IMG/VR virus record: IMGVR_UViG_3300043466_004381
Span: 1 to 57,807 of that record
Reading direction: 5' to 3' (one strand)
Length of the DNA: 57,807 nucleotides
DNA from: a virus
How positions within the stretch are numbered: the stretch's first letter is position 1; each line of letters opens with the position of its first letter. A program made the translations under genes and the position numbers. The notes beneath the pieces were generated by a model that had not been told where the DNA came from, did not search any database, and worked only from the letters and a program-made list of their open reading frames with translations. Below are positions 8,430 to 16,339 of the stretch, piece after piece.

Positions 8430-9092
8430 TTATTGTAATGATGCTTCTGTGAAAATCAATAATTTTTTATCTATTATTTTTAGTGCTGCTCTAATAGTGT
8501 TTTTAAGTTTTTTAGAGCGAATAAATTTAGATCTTGTCGTGTTGTATGTCTCGTTAAAATTATCAAACATGAAATTATAAAGATCTATATCATTCAGCGT
8601 AAGTATGTTATTAATTTCAAGACCGTGAAGGGTATAAAAATTTATTTTATGTTCTTTAATATGCTGCAGTACCAAAGGTATGTTTGTTGCTTTCTGCTGT
8701 TTATACTCTCCAAGCGTTATACCTGCTTGCTTACAGAAATAATATATAAAAGCGCAGCTTTCTTTACATTTTAAAATAGTATTATCACTATCTGGATCAT
8801 CAAGCTCACGATTTTTAATATATTCTACGTAGCACTTAATCGAGCGACGGGTTATATAAAACTGTAGATCGAAATAATCTTCTTTGTTATATATAGAATA
8901 TGGCGCAATAAAGAAATCATTGTAATTGATGTTTCTATGAGACTTAAAGAAAAGATCTAACTTTTTTAAGATAAGTAGGGTAGTGTTATCTAGATCAGAA
9001 AATTTTGTACGGGGTGTAAAGGGCTTGTTTTTAACAGTGCGGGTTGCGTGTAGAAAAGAATTGTATATATTCTTTTGTGTATCGCTTATCAT
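8430..9092 (-). CDS. 59: Helicase-loader candidate, T4 gp59-like
   Basis: gp59 loads helicase gp41 onto gp32-coated forks. This 220 aa protein has the right length (T4: 217), lies directly upstream of gp32 as in T4, and is all-helical, basic and rich in Tyr/Asn/Lys. Local patterns fit gp59: NYNDFFIAPYSIYNKEDYFD in the N-terminal half, CAFIYYFCKQAG in the middle, and VLQHIKEHKINFYTLHGLEI near 143-162. The call rests on synteny and weak similarity; profile comparison would settle it. Confidence 0.62.
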   Translation of the reverse strand: MISDTQKNIYNSFLHATRTVKNKPFTPRTKFSDLDNTTLLILKKLDLFFKSHRNINYNDFFIAPYSIYNKEDYFDLQFYITRRSIKCYVEYIKNRELDDPDSDNTILKCKESCAFIYYFCKQAGITLGEYKQQKATNIPLVLQHIKEHKINFYTLHGLEINNILTLNDIDLYNFMFDNFNETYNTTRSKFIRSKKLKNTIRAALKIIDKKLLIFTEASLQ

Positions 9093-9385
9093 AGATTTAA
9101 TTTTGGATTTTCGTTTAAGAACTTGGTAACGTATTTACTCGTTGTAATAAGTGGATCGTATTCTACGAATAGTTTAACTACCTCATAAGTAGTATCAATA
9201 CTTAAAATTTCTTTTATTATATCTCTTAATTTAGCATCTTGCAATATTAAAAGAAAAACGTTTTGAAAGCTAAGCTTTTTACCTTTTAGCAGAGTACAAA
9301 ATGTACAAAACGATAGTAATAAGTGTTCAGTTTCAGCTTTAATAATATTTTCAGAAGGTAATTCTGCTATTTCTAATTTTAACAT
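9089..9385 (-). CDS. Hypothetical protein in the gene-33 position, 98 aa
   Basis: A helical, Leu-rich small protein (HLLLSFCTFCTLLKGKKL; DIIKEILSIDTTYEVVKLF) with no recognised domain. It overlaps the gp59 candidate by 4 bases. In T4 the transcription order is 33-59-32, so this gene occupies the place of the late-transcription coactivator gp33. Its length suits that (T4 gp33: 112 aa), but I cannot see the hydrophobic-acidic clamp-binding tail, so the name is not assigned. Confidence 0.6.
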   Translation of the reverse strand: MLKLEIAELPSENIIKAETEHLLLSFCTFCTLLKGKKLSFQNVFLLILQDAKLRDIIKEILSIDTTYEVVKLFVEYDPLITTSKYVTKFLNENPKLNL

Positions 9386-9819
9386 GGTGATAGTGTTTTT
9401 GTAAAGTTTAGAAAGGTTTTTGTTATTATACCTTTAGCAAAATTATTAGACATATCATCACATTCTCCACCGCAGATTATTTTAGCAAGATTGCATAAAT
9501 TTAAACTACATGTTTTTTCATTTCTCTTAAGAATAATTTTTTTCTGCGAAGGTATAACAATTATAGCGATTGCTGCAGCTAGCTTATTAACCATATGATC
9601 GAAAAAATCTTCATAGAAATCATCTGCAAGACAGCTAACAACTTTTTGCTCCTTTACTTTACCTTTAAAAAAGGTTGTATTAGCAAGCGTATCTTTATAT
9701 ACCTGTAAATATAATTTTATATCGACGAGGTCCTGAGTGGTGAAAGCTCTTTCACCACTCTTAAAGGCGTCTACTTTAGATTTTAAATTATAATTTTTAT
9801 ATGATATTAAATCTTTCAC
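9379..9819 (-). CDS. Hypothetical late-promoter-driven protein, 146 aa, GTG start
   Basis: The start is GTG at 9819, six bases after TATAAATA; no ATG is available until well inside. AAAGGA lies directly against the GTG, too close for a standard Shine-Dalgarno. The sequence has a helical N-half (RAFTTQDLVDIKLYLQVY) and a hydrophobic segment (LAAAIAIIVIP, about 81-91), then a Cys-rich stretch (CSLNLCNLAKIICGGEC). No family recognised. It overlaps the next gene by 7 bases. Confidence 0.55.
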   Translation of the reverse strand: MKDLISYKNYNLKSKVDAFKSGERAFTTQDLVDIKLYLQVYKDTLANTTFFKGKVKEQKVVSCLADDFYEDFFDHMVNKLAAAIAIIVIPSQKKIILKRNEKTCSLNLCNLAKIICGGECDDMSNNFAKGIITKTFLNFTKTLSPC

Positions 9820-9843
9820 TCCTTTTATTTATAAATAAAAGGA
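9820..9843. promoter_or_regulatory. 24-base perfect palindrome containing back-to-back late boxes
   Basis: The sequence TCCTTTTATTTA followed by its exact reverse complement has TATAAATA on both strands (9826-9833 minus, 9830-9837 plus). The minus copy is 6 bases from the GTG at 9819. The palindrome sits in the 30-base gap after the gp41 stop, so it could be a bidirectional late promoter, a protein-binding site, or the stem of a 3' hairpin for gp41 mRNA. Confidence 0.6.
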
Positions 9844-9849
9844 ACCTTT

Positions 9850-11166
9850 TCAACTTGAGAATGCGGCTAACGTATTTAGTGTATCGTCATCTCCAAAGTC
9901 ATCTAAATCATCAGCTTGGGTAATTGTTAGTGTGGGGTAATCAATACGCATAGGCTGGGTATGACCGCGTGGACCGTAGCGATTTTTCATCATTCCTAGT
10001 CTTATAATGTTTAGTTCGCGATCTTCTTCGTTTTGGTAGATTGAAACGATGACATCAGCTGTAGCTGCTAGACCGATAGATTCAGAAATGGTATTAAGAT
10101 CGGGATTTGCTTGATCAAAACCAGAGCGATTAAGTTGTGTAGCGCTTATTATAGGGCAATTAAAAATATAACTCATAGCACGGCACTGTTCTGTTACGTT
10201 TTTAATTCGTTCGTAAGAATTACTACCTACTGTCGTATGCAGTAGGTTTAAATAATCTAATACTATAGCGTCTATTTTTATGCCTGTATCGGTAATCTTT
10301 TTAACAAATGATTTGAGCTGATTCGGTGTGATGGTTGCTGGAGGAAATTCTTTAATAAAAATATTACCGCATCCCTTTATCTTTTGTTCAGCGACTGCTT
10401 GTCTCAGCGCGTACGGGTTATTGCTTAGCTCTTTAAGTGGTATTTTTGAGACATTAGCACAGAGTCTTTTTGCATATAATAGCTCAGACATTTCCAAGGA
10501 TACTAATAGAACATTTTTACCCTGTGCTGAAATATTCGTTGCTATGTTACCTAAAAATATAGATTTACCAATGTTTGTTTCACCCGCAAATACATAAAGT
10601 GCACGCCCGTTCTCTAAAAACCCTCCATTCAGAGCTTCGTCAAGCCATGGCCAGGTACTTGGTATTGTTTTCTGTATAGTTGTTAGGTCTTCAATAACGG
10701 TATCAATATTTCCATACAAATCAAGACCAAGGTCTGTTACAAGACTAACATTACAGGATTTTTCAAATTTATCTAATGCCTTGGATGTATCAACATTACC
10801 CTTTGCAATATCTTCTGCGATAGCAAGCATAGTATGATATACAGCTTTTTCTTTTATGAAACGCTCTGTATTTTCATATAGCTCGTCTTTATCAAAAGTT
10901 TTATCTATATCGTTAAAGGATTGGACAAGTGATTTAAAAGCTTGTCTAAGTTCATCAGTCACGAGATACGACTTAATCTCTGTCGTCGTAGGTAGTTTTT
11001 GTCTTTTATTATAAAATTCTGATATAATATTAAAAACATCAGCAATATTTTTTGTCTTAAAATATGCCGGTTTAATAAAATCTATAATAGATGCTAGGTA
11101 TGTCGTGTCTGTAAGAGATTTGTATATAACAATGCTCTCAAAATAATCTAGATCGAGTCTACTCAC
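9850..11166 (-). CDS. 41: Replicative DNA helicase, T4 gp41 (DnaB-like)
   Basis: Hexameric 5'-3' helicase that works with primase gp61. The Walker A motif GETNIGKS lies near residue 195-202, followed by NVLLVSLEMS, a Walker B-type IDAIVLDYLNLL and the sensor segment ISATQLNRSG, all typical of the RecA/DnaB fold. The frame extends to a TTG at 11199, but I choose GTG 11166: a TTGAAA/TATAAT promoter lies exactly between, with 6 bases from TATAAT to GTG. That gives 438 aa (T4: 475). The promoter is embedded in the 3' end of the upstream glycosyltransferase gene. Confidence 0.88.
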   Translation of the reverse strand: MSRLDLDYFESIVIYKSLTDTTYLASIIDFIKPAYFKTKNIADVFNIISEFYNKRQKLPTTTEIKSYLVTDELRQAFKSLVQSFNDIDKTFDKDELYENTERFIKEKAVYHTMLAIAEDIAKGNVDTSKALDKFEKSCNVSLVTDLGLDLYGNIDTVIEDLTTIQKTIPSTWPWLDEALNGGFLENGRALYVFAGETNIGKSIFLGNIATNISAQGKNVLLVSLEMSELLYAKRLCANVSKIPLKELSNNPYALRQAVAEQKIKGCGNIFIKEFPPATITPNQLKSFVKKITDTGIKIDAIVLDYLNLLHTTVGSNSYERIKNVTEQCRAMSYIFNCPIISATQLNRSGFDQANPDLNTISESIGLAATADVIVSIYQNEEDRELNIIRLGMMKNRYGPRGHTQPMRIDYPTLTITQADDLDDFGDDDTLNTLAAFSS

Positions 11167-11172
11167 GCTTTT

Positions 11173-11199
11173 ATTATAGCTGACCTTTCCATTTTTCAA
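11173..11199 (-). promoter_or_regulatory. Early promoter of gp41 (TTGAAA-15-TATAAT)
   Basis: -35 at 11194-11199, -10 at 11173-11178, 15-base spacer, 6 bases to GTG 11166. It lies inside the coding end of the glycosyltransferase gene. Confidence 0.6.
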
Positions 11200-11830
11200 G
11201 AAACCACTTTTGACCTTCGTTAAACTCAGGAGTAAATTCTTTTAGACCGGGAGATGCGTGTGTGATCATAATATCCGAAACACCTAGCTTGAATCCTGCT
11301 TTATGACAAGCAAGACTGTAGTCTAGATCATAGAAATGAAATCCTGCTGGATTTGTTTCATCAAATCTGACTTGTGTAAAGACTTTTTTACTAATGCATA
11401 AAAATACACCGTCTAAGAGAAGAGATCGCTTCGGATAGGGTCCAAAAAACGTCATTGATTTACTTTTTTCGTCGCCATGAGCTACGGCACCGTGTAGATT
11501 ACTTGATCCAAACCCACCGCCCATGATATGCCAAAGAGCAGGCTCTTGAAGCTTACACTCTGTAGTACCAGCTACCCCAATAACATCATAATCGTTCATT
11601 AATGATGATATTTTATAAGTTAAATCAGATTCTATGATAACATCGTCGTGACAGAGTACTAAAAAATCGAAATCTTCCTGTATAGCAAAGTCTATTGCTT
11701 TGTTATAAATGACAGGCAATGGATCTTTGTTGTTTTCTTTAAAAATAAACTCATTATATGTAGAATGATTGTTAGCTAACAATGTTTTCTTTCTACTTCC
11801 TTTAGTTGCTGAAAAATAGAATGTTTTCAT
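11174..11830 (-). CDS. Glycosyltransferase-like protein (GT-A, StrF-type)
   Basis: A 218 aa GT-A-like protein. N-terminal beta-strand and helix (MKTFYFSATKG), the SxYN region NKAIDFAIQEDFDFLVLCHD, with CHDDV as the likely metal-binding acidic motif (around 80), a Gly/His loop (HIMGGGFGSSNL), and FHFYDLDYSLACHKAGFKLG resembling the acceptor side of StrF-type family-2-like enzymes. The substrate is unknown. It overlaps the glutamine amidotransferase gene by 4 bases and sits directly before helicase gp41, so it is expressed with replication genes. Possible acceptors are DNA bases or host/virion glycans. Confidence 0.72.
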   Translation of the reverse strand: MKTFYFSATKGSRKKTLLANNHSTYNEFIFKENNKDPLPVIYNKAIDFAIQEDFDFLVLCHDDVIIESDLTYKISSLMNDYDVIGVAGTTECKLQEPALWHIMGGGFGSSNLHGAVAHGDEKSKSMTFFGPYPKRSLLLDGVFLCISKKVFTQVRFDETNPAGFHFYDLDYSLACHKAGFKLGVSDIMITHASPGLKEFTPEFNEGQKWFLEKWKGQL

Positions 11831-12492
11831 AAGAATAAAAATGGTGATTTAACTTCAAAATGATTAACCACCTCCCATGTTGTATAATCTCTAAGCATTA
11901 ATATAACACCTTCTGGTACTACCTTAAATCCTTCACCTCCAAGTGTAGAAAAATCGCCATTATCATTGTAATGAAGTATAGATCCTTGTCTTGCAAGGTA
12001 AATATCGTTGCAATCTGTATCAATAATGCATAAAGCAAAGGTACCTTCAAGAATATTAAGAGCTTTCTTAATAATTTCATGTCCAGGGCACTCTTCTGTG
12101 CACTCTTCAGTGAAATATTGCAGTAGATTAGGAATTACTGCAGTATCTACAGGATTAACATCCCAATTTACGTGTTTTGAGCGTATTTCCTCGTGATTTG
12201 TAAGTACGCCGTTGTGTAATACCGACCAAGATAGTGATTCGAACGGGTGAGATGTGTCATATGACCATATTCTCTTAGCAGATGTAGGTGCTTGTACGTG
12301 TCCGACGTAATAATCACACGATTCATCTAGCTGAATCTGGTCAAAATCGATTGTACCTTGCTTTTTAATAGTTTGTTGATTGTTATGATCATACAAGCTA
12401 ACAATTCCAGTAGCAAAAGTACCACGTGGTAGGTTAGCAGTATACATAACTTCAAGTTTTGAAGTGTTTTTAGAGCCAATAATTGCACACAT
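11827..12492 (-). CDS. Class II glutamine amidotransferase (Ntn hydrolase)
   Basis: A stand-alone glutaminase domain of the GATase II type. The sequence begins MCAIIG, so removal of Met exposes the nucleophilic Cys2. GHVQAPTSAKR (substrate-side Arg) and SVLHNGVLTNHEEIR (the classical HNG loop) follow, and a DTAVIP segment corresponds to the Asp that holds glutamine. There is no synthetase domain; the 221 aa comprise the glutaminase alone. It must supply ammonia to another protein, and the coupled neighbour is the StrF-type glycosyltransferase. Known family members act in amino-sugar, purine or Asn synthesis; the acceptor here is unknown. Confidence 0.85.
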   Translation of the reverse strand: MCAIIGSKNTSKLEVMYTANLPRGTFATGIVSLYDHNNQQTIKKQGTIDFDQIQLDESCDYYVGHVQAPTSAKRIWSYDTSHPFESLSWSVLHNGVLTNHEEIRSKHVNWDVNPVDTAVIPNLLQYFTEECTEECPGHEIIKKALNILEGTFALCIIDTDCNDIYLARQGSILHYNDNGDFSTLGGEGFKVVPEGVILMLRDYTTWEVVNHFEVKSPFLFL

Positions 12493-12501
12493 TATATTAT
12501 T

Positions 12502-12819
12502 TTACAGATATTCTCGCTTATCTTTTGAAATTCTCCAGAAAAAATCAATTTTTCCCGTCAAAATATTCTTTGCAAGTGCGTATGAGGGGTATTCTAACCC
12601 ATCTTCCATCAAATACCACGATTTTCGTTCTTTTTTCGTCTTTTCTATACCTAAATTCTTAAGAGTTCTCGATCCTAACCCCTTTATTTTAAAGAGGTCG
12701 TTGTTAGATCTGAATGGTCTATTAGCGATTATACGATCTGCTGCTTTTTTACCTATTCCAGGGAGCTCGCATAGCTTATTGTATGCTATTTCGTTAAAAT
12801 CTTTCCAATTTAAGTGCAT
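12502..12819 (-). CDS. Helix-hairpin-helix DNA-binding protein, 105 aa
   Basis: The ComEA-like tandem HhH signature is clear: ELPGIGKKAADRIIANRP (18-35) followed by LFKIKGLGSRTLKNLG (42-57). These bind duplex or junction DNA through the backbone. A C-terminal extension of about 45 residues (YALAKNILTGKIDFFWRIS) is unassigned. It lies 9 bases before the amidotransferase gene in the same direction and is divergent from a late structural gene. A recombination or repair role fits the context but no catalytic residues are visible. Confidence 0.78.
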   Translation of the reverse strand: MHLNWKDFNEIAYNKLCELPGIGKKAADRIIANRPFRSNNDLFKIKGLGSRTLKNLGIEKTKKERKSWYLMEDGLEYPSYALAKNILTGKIDFFWRISKDKREYL

Positions 12820-12823
12820 ATTG

Positions 12824-12831
12824 TATAAATA
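12824..12831 (+). promoter_or_regulatory. Late promoter box TATAAATA
   Basis: Exact T4 late consensus, 6 bases before the ATG at 12838. Confidence 0.8.
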
Positions 12832-12837
12832 TGTTAT

Positions 12838-14250
12838 ATGAGTTCTTTTAGTAATCTACTCTCACGTGCATATTTATTAGCTGAAGCAAGAATATCGCCT
12901 TACGCTGCAGCACATCCATCATTTGGCAATGTGACTACACCTATGTCTGATAGAGGTTTGAGCTCTGCCCCGCTTCATACAATGCAGTTTATTAGGGAAA
13001 TTTTGTATAATTTAGATATTATAACACATGATGAGTTACTTTTGCTAAAAAAACCAGCTACTTTTTCTGGAAAAAAACAAGCCTTATTACAAATGCTTAG
13101 AGATAAAGAAAGAGAAATAAACGCTAAAACAAAAGAAATAGAAGAAAGAGTTTCGGATACATTAGATAACTTTATTAACGAAATGATGTTGCGTAACGAA
13201 GAAAAGTACGTTGCGCAGGCTGCAGCAAAAGAAGTAGCAAAGCAAATGAGACAAGCTAGGTCTGGTAAACAAATGGACGATGCTTTGACGGATATAGTTA
13301 CCGATGATTCAATATTAGTTCGCTCTGCCGTTGCACAAATTCTTAATAATATCGAAATGAATTTAGGTGAGCCAGGGTTCGATATAGAAGAAGATGCACT
13401 AAGAGAGGTGGTAGATTATTCAGATCAAATTAATAGCTTACCGACTTTAAAAGCTTACATTAGAAAAATAGCTGTTGAACCCGGAAAAGAAAAAATAGCG
13501 TCATATTTATATTCTGCCGTTAAGCCTATTTCGCAATATATAAGTGCAGGCAATGACCAAGTAAGTGTTGAAGATGAAGAAATGCAAGGATATGCGGGTG
13601 ATGAAGCAGAAGAAGGTGAAGGTAGTGGTAGTTTTGAAGGGTTAGCACAAGATTATAGCGATACATCATTAGTTCCTGAAGTTAAGCAGGTACAATTAAA
13701 AGTACTTGACATGCTTACTGGCTCAGGAGCTTCTGGAACAGAAAAATATGTAACAGAGAGTTTGAGAGGTGCGGTAGCTGGAGTAGGACTTGCAGCAGCA
13801 GCAGTAGGTGGATCAAAAGTAGCACCATATGTAGGTGATGCGGGTAGAGAAGTTGTACGGGTAGCAAAGGATATTAATTCAAAAGGCGGTAACGAAGAGT
13901 TTTTAAATCAAATTACTAACCCTAACGATCGTAAAATGGTCAAAGATGAATTAAAAGCTTTAAAATATGCTGGTCGGGATGCAGAGCTTTCCGGTAAATC
14001 TAGTGCTGTTATGGATAAGAGACTTAAATTTGGCGAAATAGAAAGACAAATGCGCACAAAATATAAAATCTCACCGGAAATTAAACTAACAACAGAAAGT
14101 ACTACTCCGAATACAGCTTTATATCTTACGGAACAAATTAAAAAAGATTCTTTCTATAAGCCTAGTAAAGAAACCCCCGTTACGTTTAAGAACAAATATA
14201 AACCAAAAACGCATTGGCAGCTTGAAGAGCTACGAAGCTACGGGTTATAA
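12838..14250 (+). CDS. Late internal/virion protein candidate, 470 aa
   Basis: The N-terminus MSSFSNLLSRAYLLAEAR has an LAE/A junction at 14-17 that fits the prohead-protease rule and resembles T4 capsid-targeting peptides. The rest is helical and Ala/Glu/Lys-rich, with coiled-coil propensity near 75-130, an acidic Gly/Glu linker near 235-265 (DEAEEGEGSGSFEG), a small hydrophobic Gly/Ala segment near 312-335 (AVAGVGLAAAAVGG), and a basic C-terminus. I recognise no family. It may be an internal head protein or an ejected protein. It lies alone among minus-strand genes and is convergent with QueC. Confidence 0.65.
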   Translation: MSSFSNLLSRAYLLAEARISPYAAAHPSFGNVTTPMSDRGLSSAPLHTMQFIREILYNLDIITHDELLLLKKPATFSGKKQALLQMLRDKEREINAKTKEIEERVSDTLDNFINEMMLRNEEKYVAQAAAKEVAKQMRQARSGKQMDDALTDIVTDDSILVRSAVAQILNNIEMNLGEPGFDIEEDALREVVDYSDQINSLPTLKAYIRKIAVEPGKEKIASYLYSAVKPISQYISAGNDQVSVEDEEMQGYAGDEAEEGEGSGSFEGLAQDYSDTSLVPEVKQVQLKVLDMLTGSGASGTEKYVTESLRGAVAGVGLAAAAVGGSKVAPYVGDAGREVVRVAKDINSKGGNEEFLNQITNPNDRKMVKDELKALKYAGRDAELSGKSSAVMDKRLKFGEIERQMRTKYKISPEIKLTTESTTPNTALYLTEQIKKDSFYKPSKETPVTFKNKYKPKTHWQLEELRSYGL

Positions 14251-14991
14251 TTCGATACAATTGTTTTCTTCATATATCCCATCAAGCTTATCCTGTTGCA
14301 GGTACTTGATGGGATCTTTATATCCTGCGCTAATAAAGCCTTGAACGCGTAAACTACTAGAAGGTGTGGTTGCATCAGCAAGGCTATCTTCGCGATTACT
14401 ATAACATGTCCATGTGTTCTCGAACTGAACACCAAGTCTCACACCTTCTCGTATAATATCTGCTTTCGACAGGGAGAGCAATGGAGCTTCAATTAGGATT
14501 CTATGTTGTCTGTTGAGAGCTGTTAATTGATTGATACTATCAACAAACTCTTGAGATCCATCCCAGTAGCCGGCTAGTGAGTCTACTTGCGCTGCACCGT
14601 ACCAAACCGTCTCAGCACCGAGACTCTCTGCGTAAGCACAGCAAATCGTAATAAACATTTGATTACGAAACGGAACATATGAAACGGGTTGTGCATCACC
14701 AGCGATTTTATTTATATCAGGATTATCAATATCAAGATTAGTTAACGAAGATGTAGGAGAGATATCCTTTAGATAGCTTACATCTAATACCTTATTTGTA
14801 AATTTAACATTGGGATATTTCTCTTCGAGGTCCCATTTCTGAAGCGGTACACACTGCATTTCACGGCGATGTCTTTGACCATAATCAAAGGTAATAGTAT
14901 GAATTTCTTCATAACCTCTCTCTGCTGCCATAAAAAGAAGTACAGAGCTATCCATACCTCCTGAAAATGCTAATACTAATTTATTTTTCAT
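14245..14991 (-). CDS. queC: 7-cyano-7-deazaguanine (preQ0) synthase QueC
   Basis: Converts 7-carboxy-7-deazaguanine to preQ0 with ATP and ammonia. The PP-loop SGGMDSSVLL (10-19), the FDYGQRHRREM segment and QLTALNRQHRILIEAPLLSLSKADI region are diagnostic. In the usual zinc site the first Cys remains (TWTCYSN), but the C-x2-C-x2-C run before the LR pair is replaced by ADATTPSSSLR, so three of four ligands are gone. The gene overlaps the S4-like mini-gene by 11 bases and its stop overlaps the convergent late gene. With FolE, QueD and QueE it completes a GTP-to-preQ0 route. Confidence 0.9.
   Translation of the reverse strand: MKNKLVLAFSGGMDSSVLLFMAAERGYEEIHTITFDYGQRHRREMQCVPLQKWDLEEKYPNVKFTNKVLDVSYLKDISPTSSLTNLDIDNPDINKIAGDAQPVSYVPFRNQMFITICCAYAESLGAETVWYGAAQVDSLAGYWDGSQEFVDSINQLTALNRQHRILIEAPLLSLSKADIIREGVRLGVQFENTWTCYSNREDSLADATTPSSSLRVQGFISAGYKDPIKYLQQDKLDGIYEENNCIEL
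14278..14313. terminator. Strong hairpin inside queC 3' end
   Basis: CCCATCAAG (14278-14286) pairs with CTTGATGGG (14305-14313), with an inner CCTG/CAGG stem. It starts 28 bases after the plus-strand late gene stop at 14250 and could end that transcript, although no long T run follows. It also codes for QueC residues. Confidence 0.35.
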
Positions 14992-15157
14992 CTCTAAATA
15001 TAAAAAAATCTGTCTCTTTTATTTTTCTTTCGTTTAATTTAACAGCTCCTTGTTTTAAATCTTGTCTAATTTTAGATTTAGAGTAATCAATGTTCCACAC
15101 TTTTTTCCAGACCCACTGTATATAATCTACAGCTTTATAACCTTTATACTGCATCAT
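14981..15157 (-). CDS. S4-like RNA-binding mini-protein, 58 aa
   Basis: A short frame in an otherwise empty gap. It starts with two ATGs (15157, 15154) inside the 3' end of uvsX (14-base overlap) and ends 11 bases inside queC, so it is tightly coupled to both. The product reads MMQYKGYKAVDYIQWVWKKV and continues with DYSKSKIRQDLKQGAVKLNE, which matches the S4 fold signature (Ser-Lys-Ser, helix, QGxVxLN turn) seen at the C-terminus of tyrosyl-tRNA synthetases and in ribosomal S4-type RNA-binding proteins. It is a stand-alone half-size S4 module; the RNA target is unknown. Confidence 0.6.
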   Translation of the reverse strand: MMQYKGYKAVDYIQWVWKKVWNIDYSKSKIRQDLKQGAVKLNERKIKETDFFIFRDEK

Positions 15158-16238
15158 CTATCTCTTCTGGAGTTTCTTCTTCAAGATTACTATATGACCA
15201 TTCCTTTTTAATTCTCTCTTCAAGTTTTGGTAGAATGGTTTCTTCCCAGAGCTTACTATCCTTCCGCCACGATTTATAATAACCTAGCTTAGTACCATCT
15301 TCTAGAGCATACGTTGAGCCGTTCTGAATAACTACTCCAAGACCGACAGCAAGATCAAGCATGCCGTAATACCTATCCAATCCGTTAGCAAAGGATAAGT
15401 ACATCTCACCTTCGAGATACTGTTTAATAAATCTGTTTTTACGCGTAAGAGCTCTAATAATAATACCTGCATAAGATTTTTGACCAACGGCGAGTTCACC
15501 GTCTGTTGTTTTACCGTCATCAGACTTCATAGGCTTGCGCGCAAGCTGGACGGTTACTGATGGAAGATAGACACATGCTTTACCACCTGGCATATGCTTC
15601 TCAATTGATGGAAACATCGCAGCTGGATCATCATAGACGTGGTTAGTACAGAGAATAGTAGTTTGTGTTACTGCGCCTAGATTGGTACAGGTCTGCATTA
15701 GTGATTTCATCGCACGAGCTTTTGTACCCATGTCAGCTGAAGTGCTATCTTTACCCATTCGAGCTAACTCTAGTTCTGATTGAAGGTTACCGAGTGAATC
15801 AATTGCAACAATAAACTTACCTTCGAGTTTCTTTTCTTTTACTGATGTAAGAAACTTAAACAAAGCATTACGTGTTTGTTCGATACTGATACACGGTACA
15901 TACTTTACCTTACTAATATCAAGACCTAGACGTTGGGCTCCTTCAGGATCAATAGCATTTTCAGTATCAAAAATTACAGGTATAAGACCTTCTTGTTGTG
16001 CTTTGGCAAGAATCTTTTGTACAAACAAAGACTTACCCGTCATAGATTCACCAGCAAGCATAGTAACTCGACCTTTAGGAATACCACCGTGAATAGAACC
16101 AGAAATGATAGCATTGAGAACATAACTACCTGTATCTACCCATCCTCTAACGCGGCTAAGCGTACTATCACTCAAATAAGTAGCGAATGGATTTACATCG
16201 TCAATTTCATTTAGAGCGCTTAAAATATCTTTATCCAT
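15144..16238 (-). CDS. uvsX: RecA-like recombinase UvsX
   Basis: Strand-exchange ATPase of phage recombination-dependent replication. Walker A GESMTGKS lies near 63-70, the catalytic Glu follows in IFDTENAID, Walker B is KFIVAIDSLG, and the DNA-binding loop region includes DMGTKARAMKSLM. The C-terminus is acidic (EEETPEEIDDAV), as in UvsX. Length 364 aa (T4: 391). A host-type promoter lies upstream with 6 bases to the ATG. Partners UvsY-like, UvsW and gp32 are all in this window. Confidence 0.93.
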   Translation of the reverse strand: MDKDILSALNEIDDVNPFATYLSDSTLSRVRGWVDTGSYVLNAIISGSIHGGIPKGRVTMLAGESMTGKSLFVQKILAKAQQEGLIPVIFDTENAIDPEGAQRLGLDISKVKYVPCISIEQTRNALFKFLTSVKEKKLEGKFIVAIDSLGNLQSELELARMGKDSTSADMGTKARAMKSLMQTCTNLGAVTQTTILCTNHVYDDPAAMFPSIEKHMPGGKACVYLPSVTVQLARKPMKSDDGKTTDGELAVGQKSYAGIIIRALTRKNRFIKQYLEGEMYLSFANGLDRYYGMLDLAVGLGVVIQNGSTYALEDGTKLGYYKSWRKDSKLWEETILPKLEERIKKEWSYSNLEEETPEEIDDAV

Positions 16239-16244
16239 AAAAAT

Positions 16245-16271
16245 ATTATATATTATTATTCAGGTAATCAA
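16245..16271 (-). promoter_or_regulatory. Early promoter of uvsX (TTGATT-15-TATAAT)
   Basis: -35 at 16266-16271, -10 at 16245-16250; ATTTTT then ATG 16238. The TATAATATTTTTATG string is identical to the one before queD. Confidence 0.65.
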
Positions 16272-16287
16272 GGGATTATATTATATA

Positions 16288-16323
16288 CAAAACCCCTTGT
16301 TAGCTAGCTAACAAGGGGTTTTG
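16288..16323. terminator. 36-base perfect palindrome, bidirectional terminator
   Basis: CAAAACCCCTTGTTAGCT (16288-16305) is followed by its exact reverse complement. The G+C stem with flanking A and T runs makes a terminator on either strand. It ends transcripts of the Sm-like gene at 16340 (and the gp43 unit) just before the uvsX promoter. Confidence 0.85.
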
Positions 16324-16339
16324 TTGACACATACGCAAA

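Noticed and set aside
11167-11199. TTG start at 11199 for gp41
   Set aside because: A TTGAAA/TATAAT promoter occupies 11173-11199 and GTG 11166 follows the -10 at the usual 6 bases.
12464-12841. 125-codon plus-strand frame opposite the HhH gene
   Set aside because: It lies antisense to a clear HhH domain and overlaps the late promoter of the next gene.
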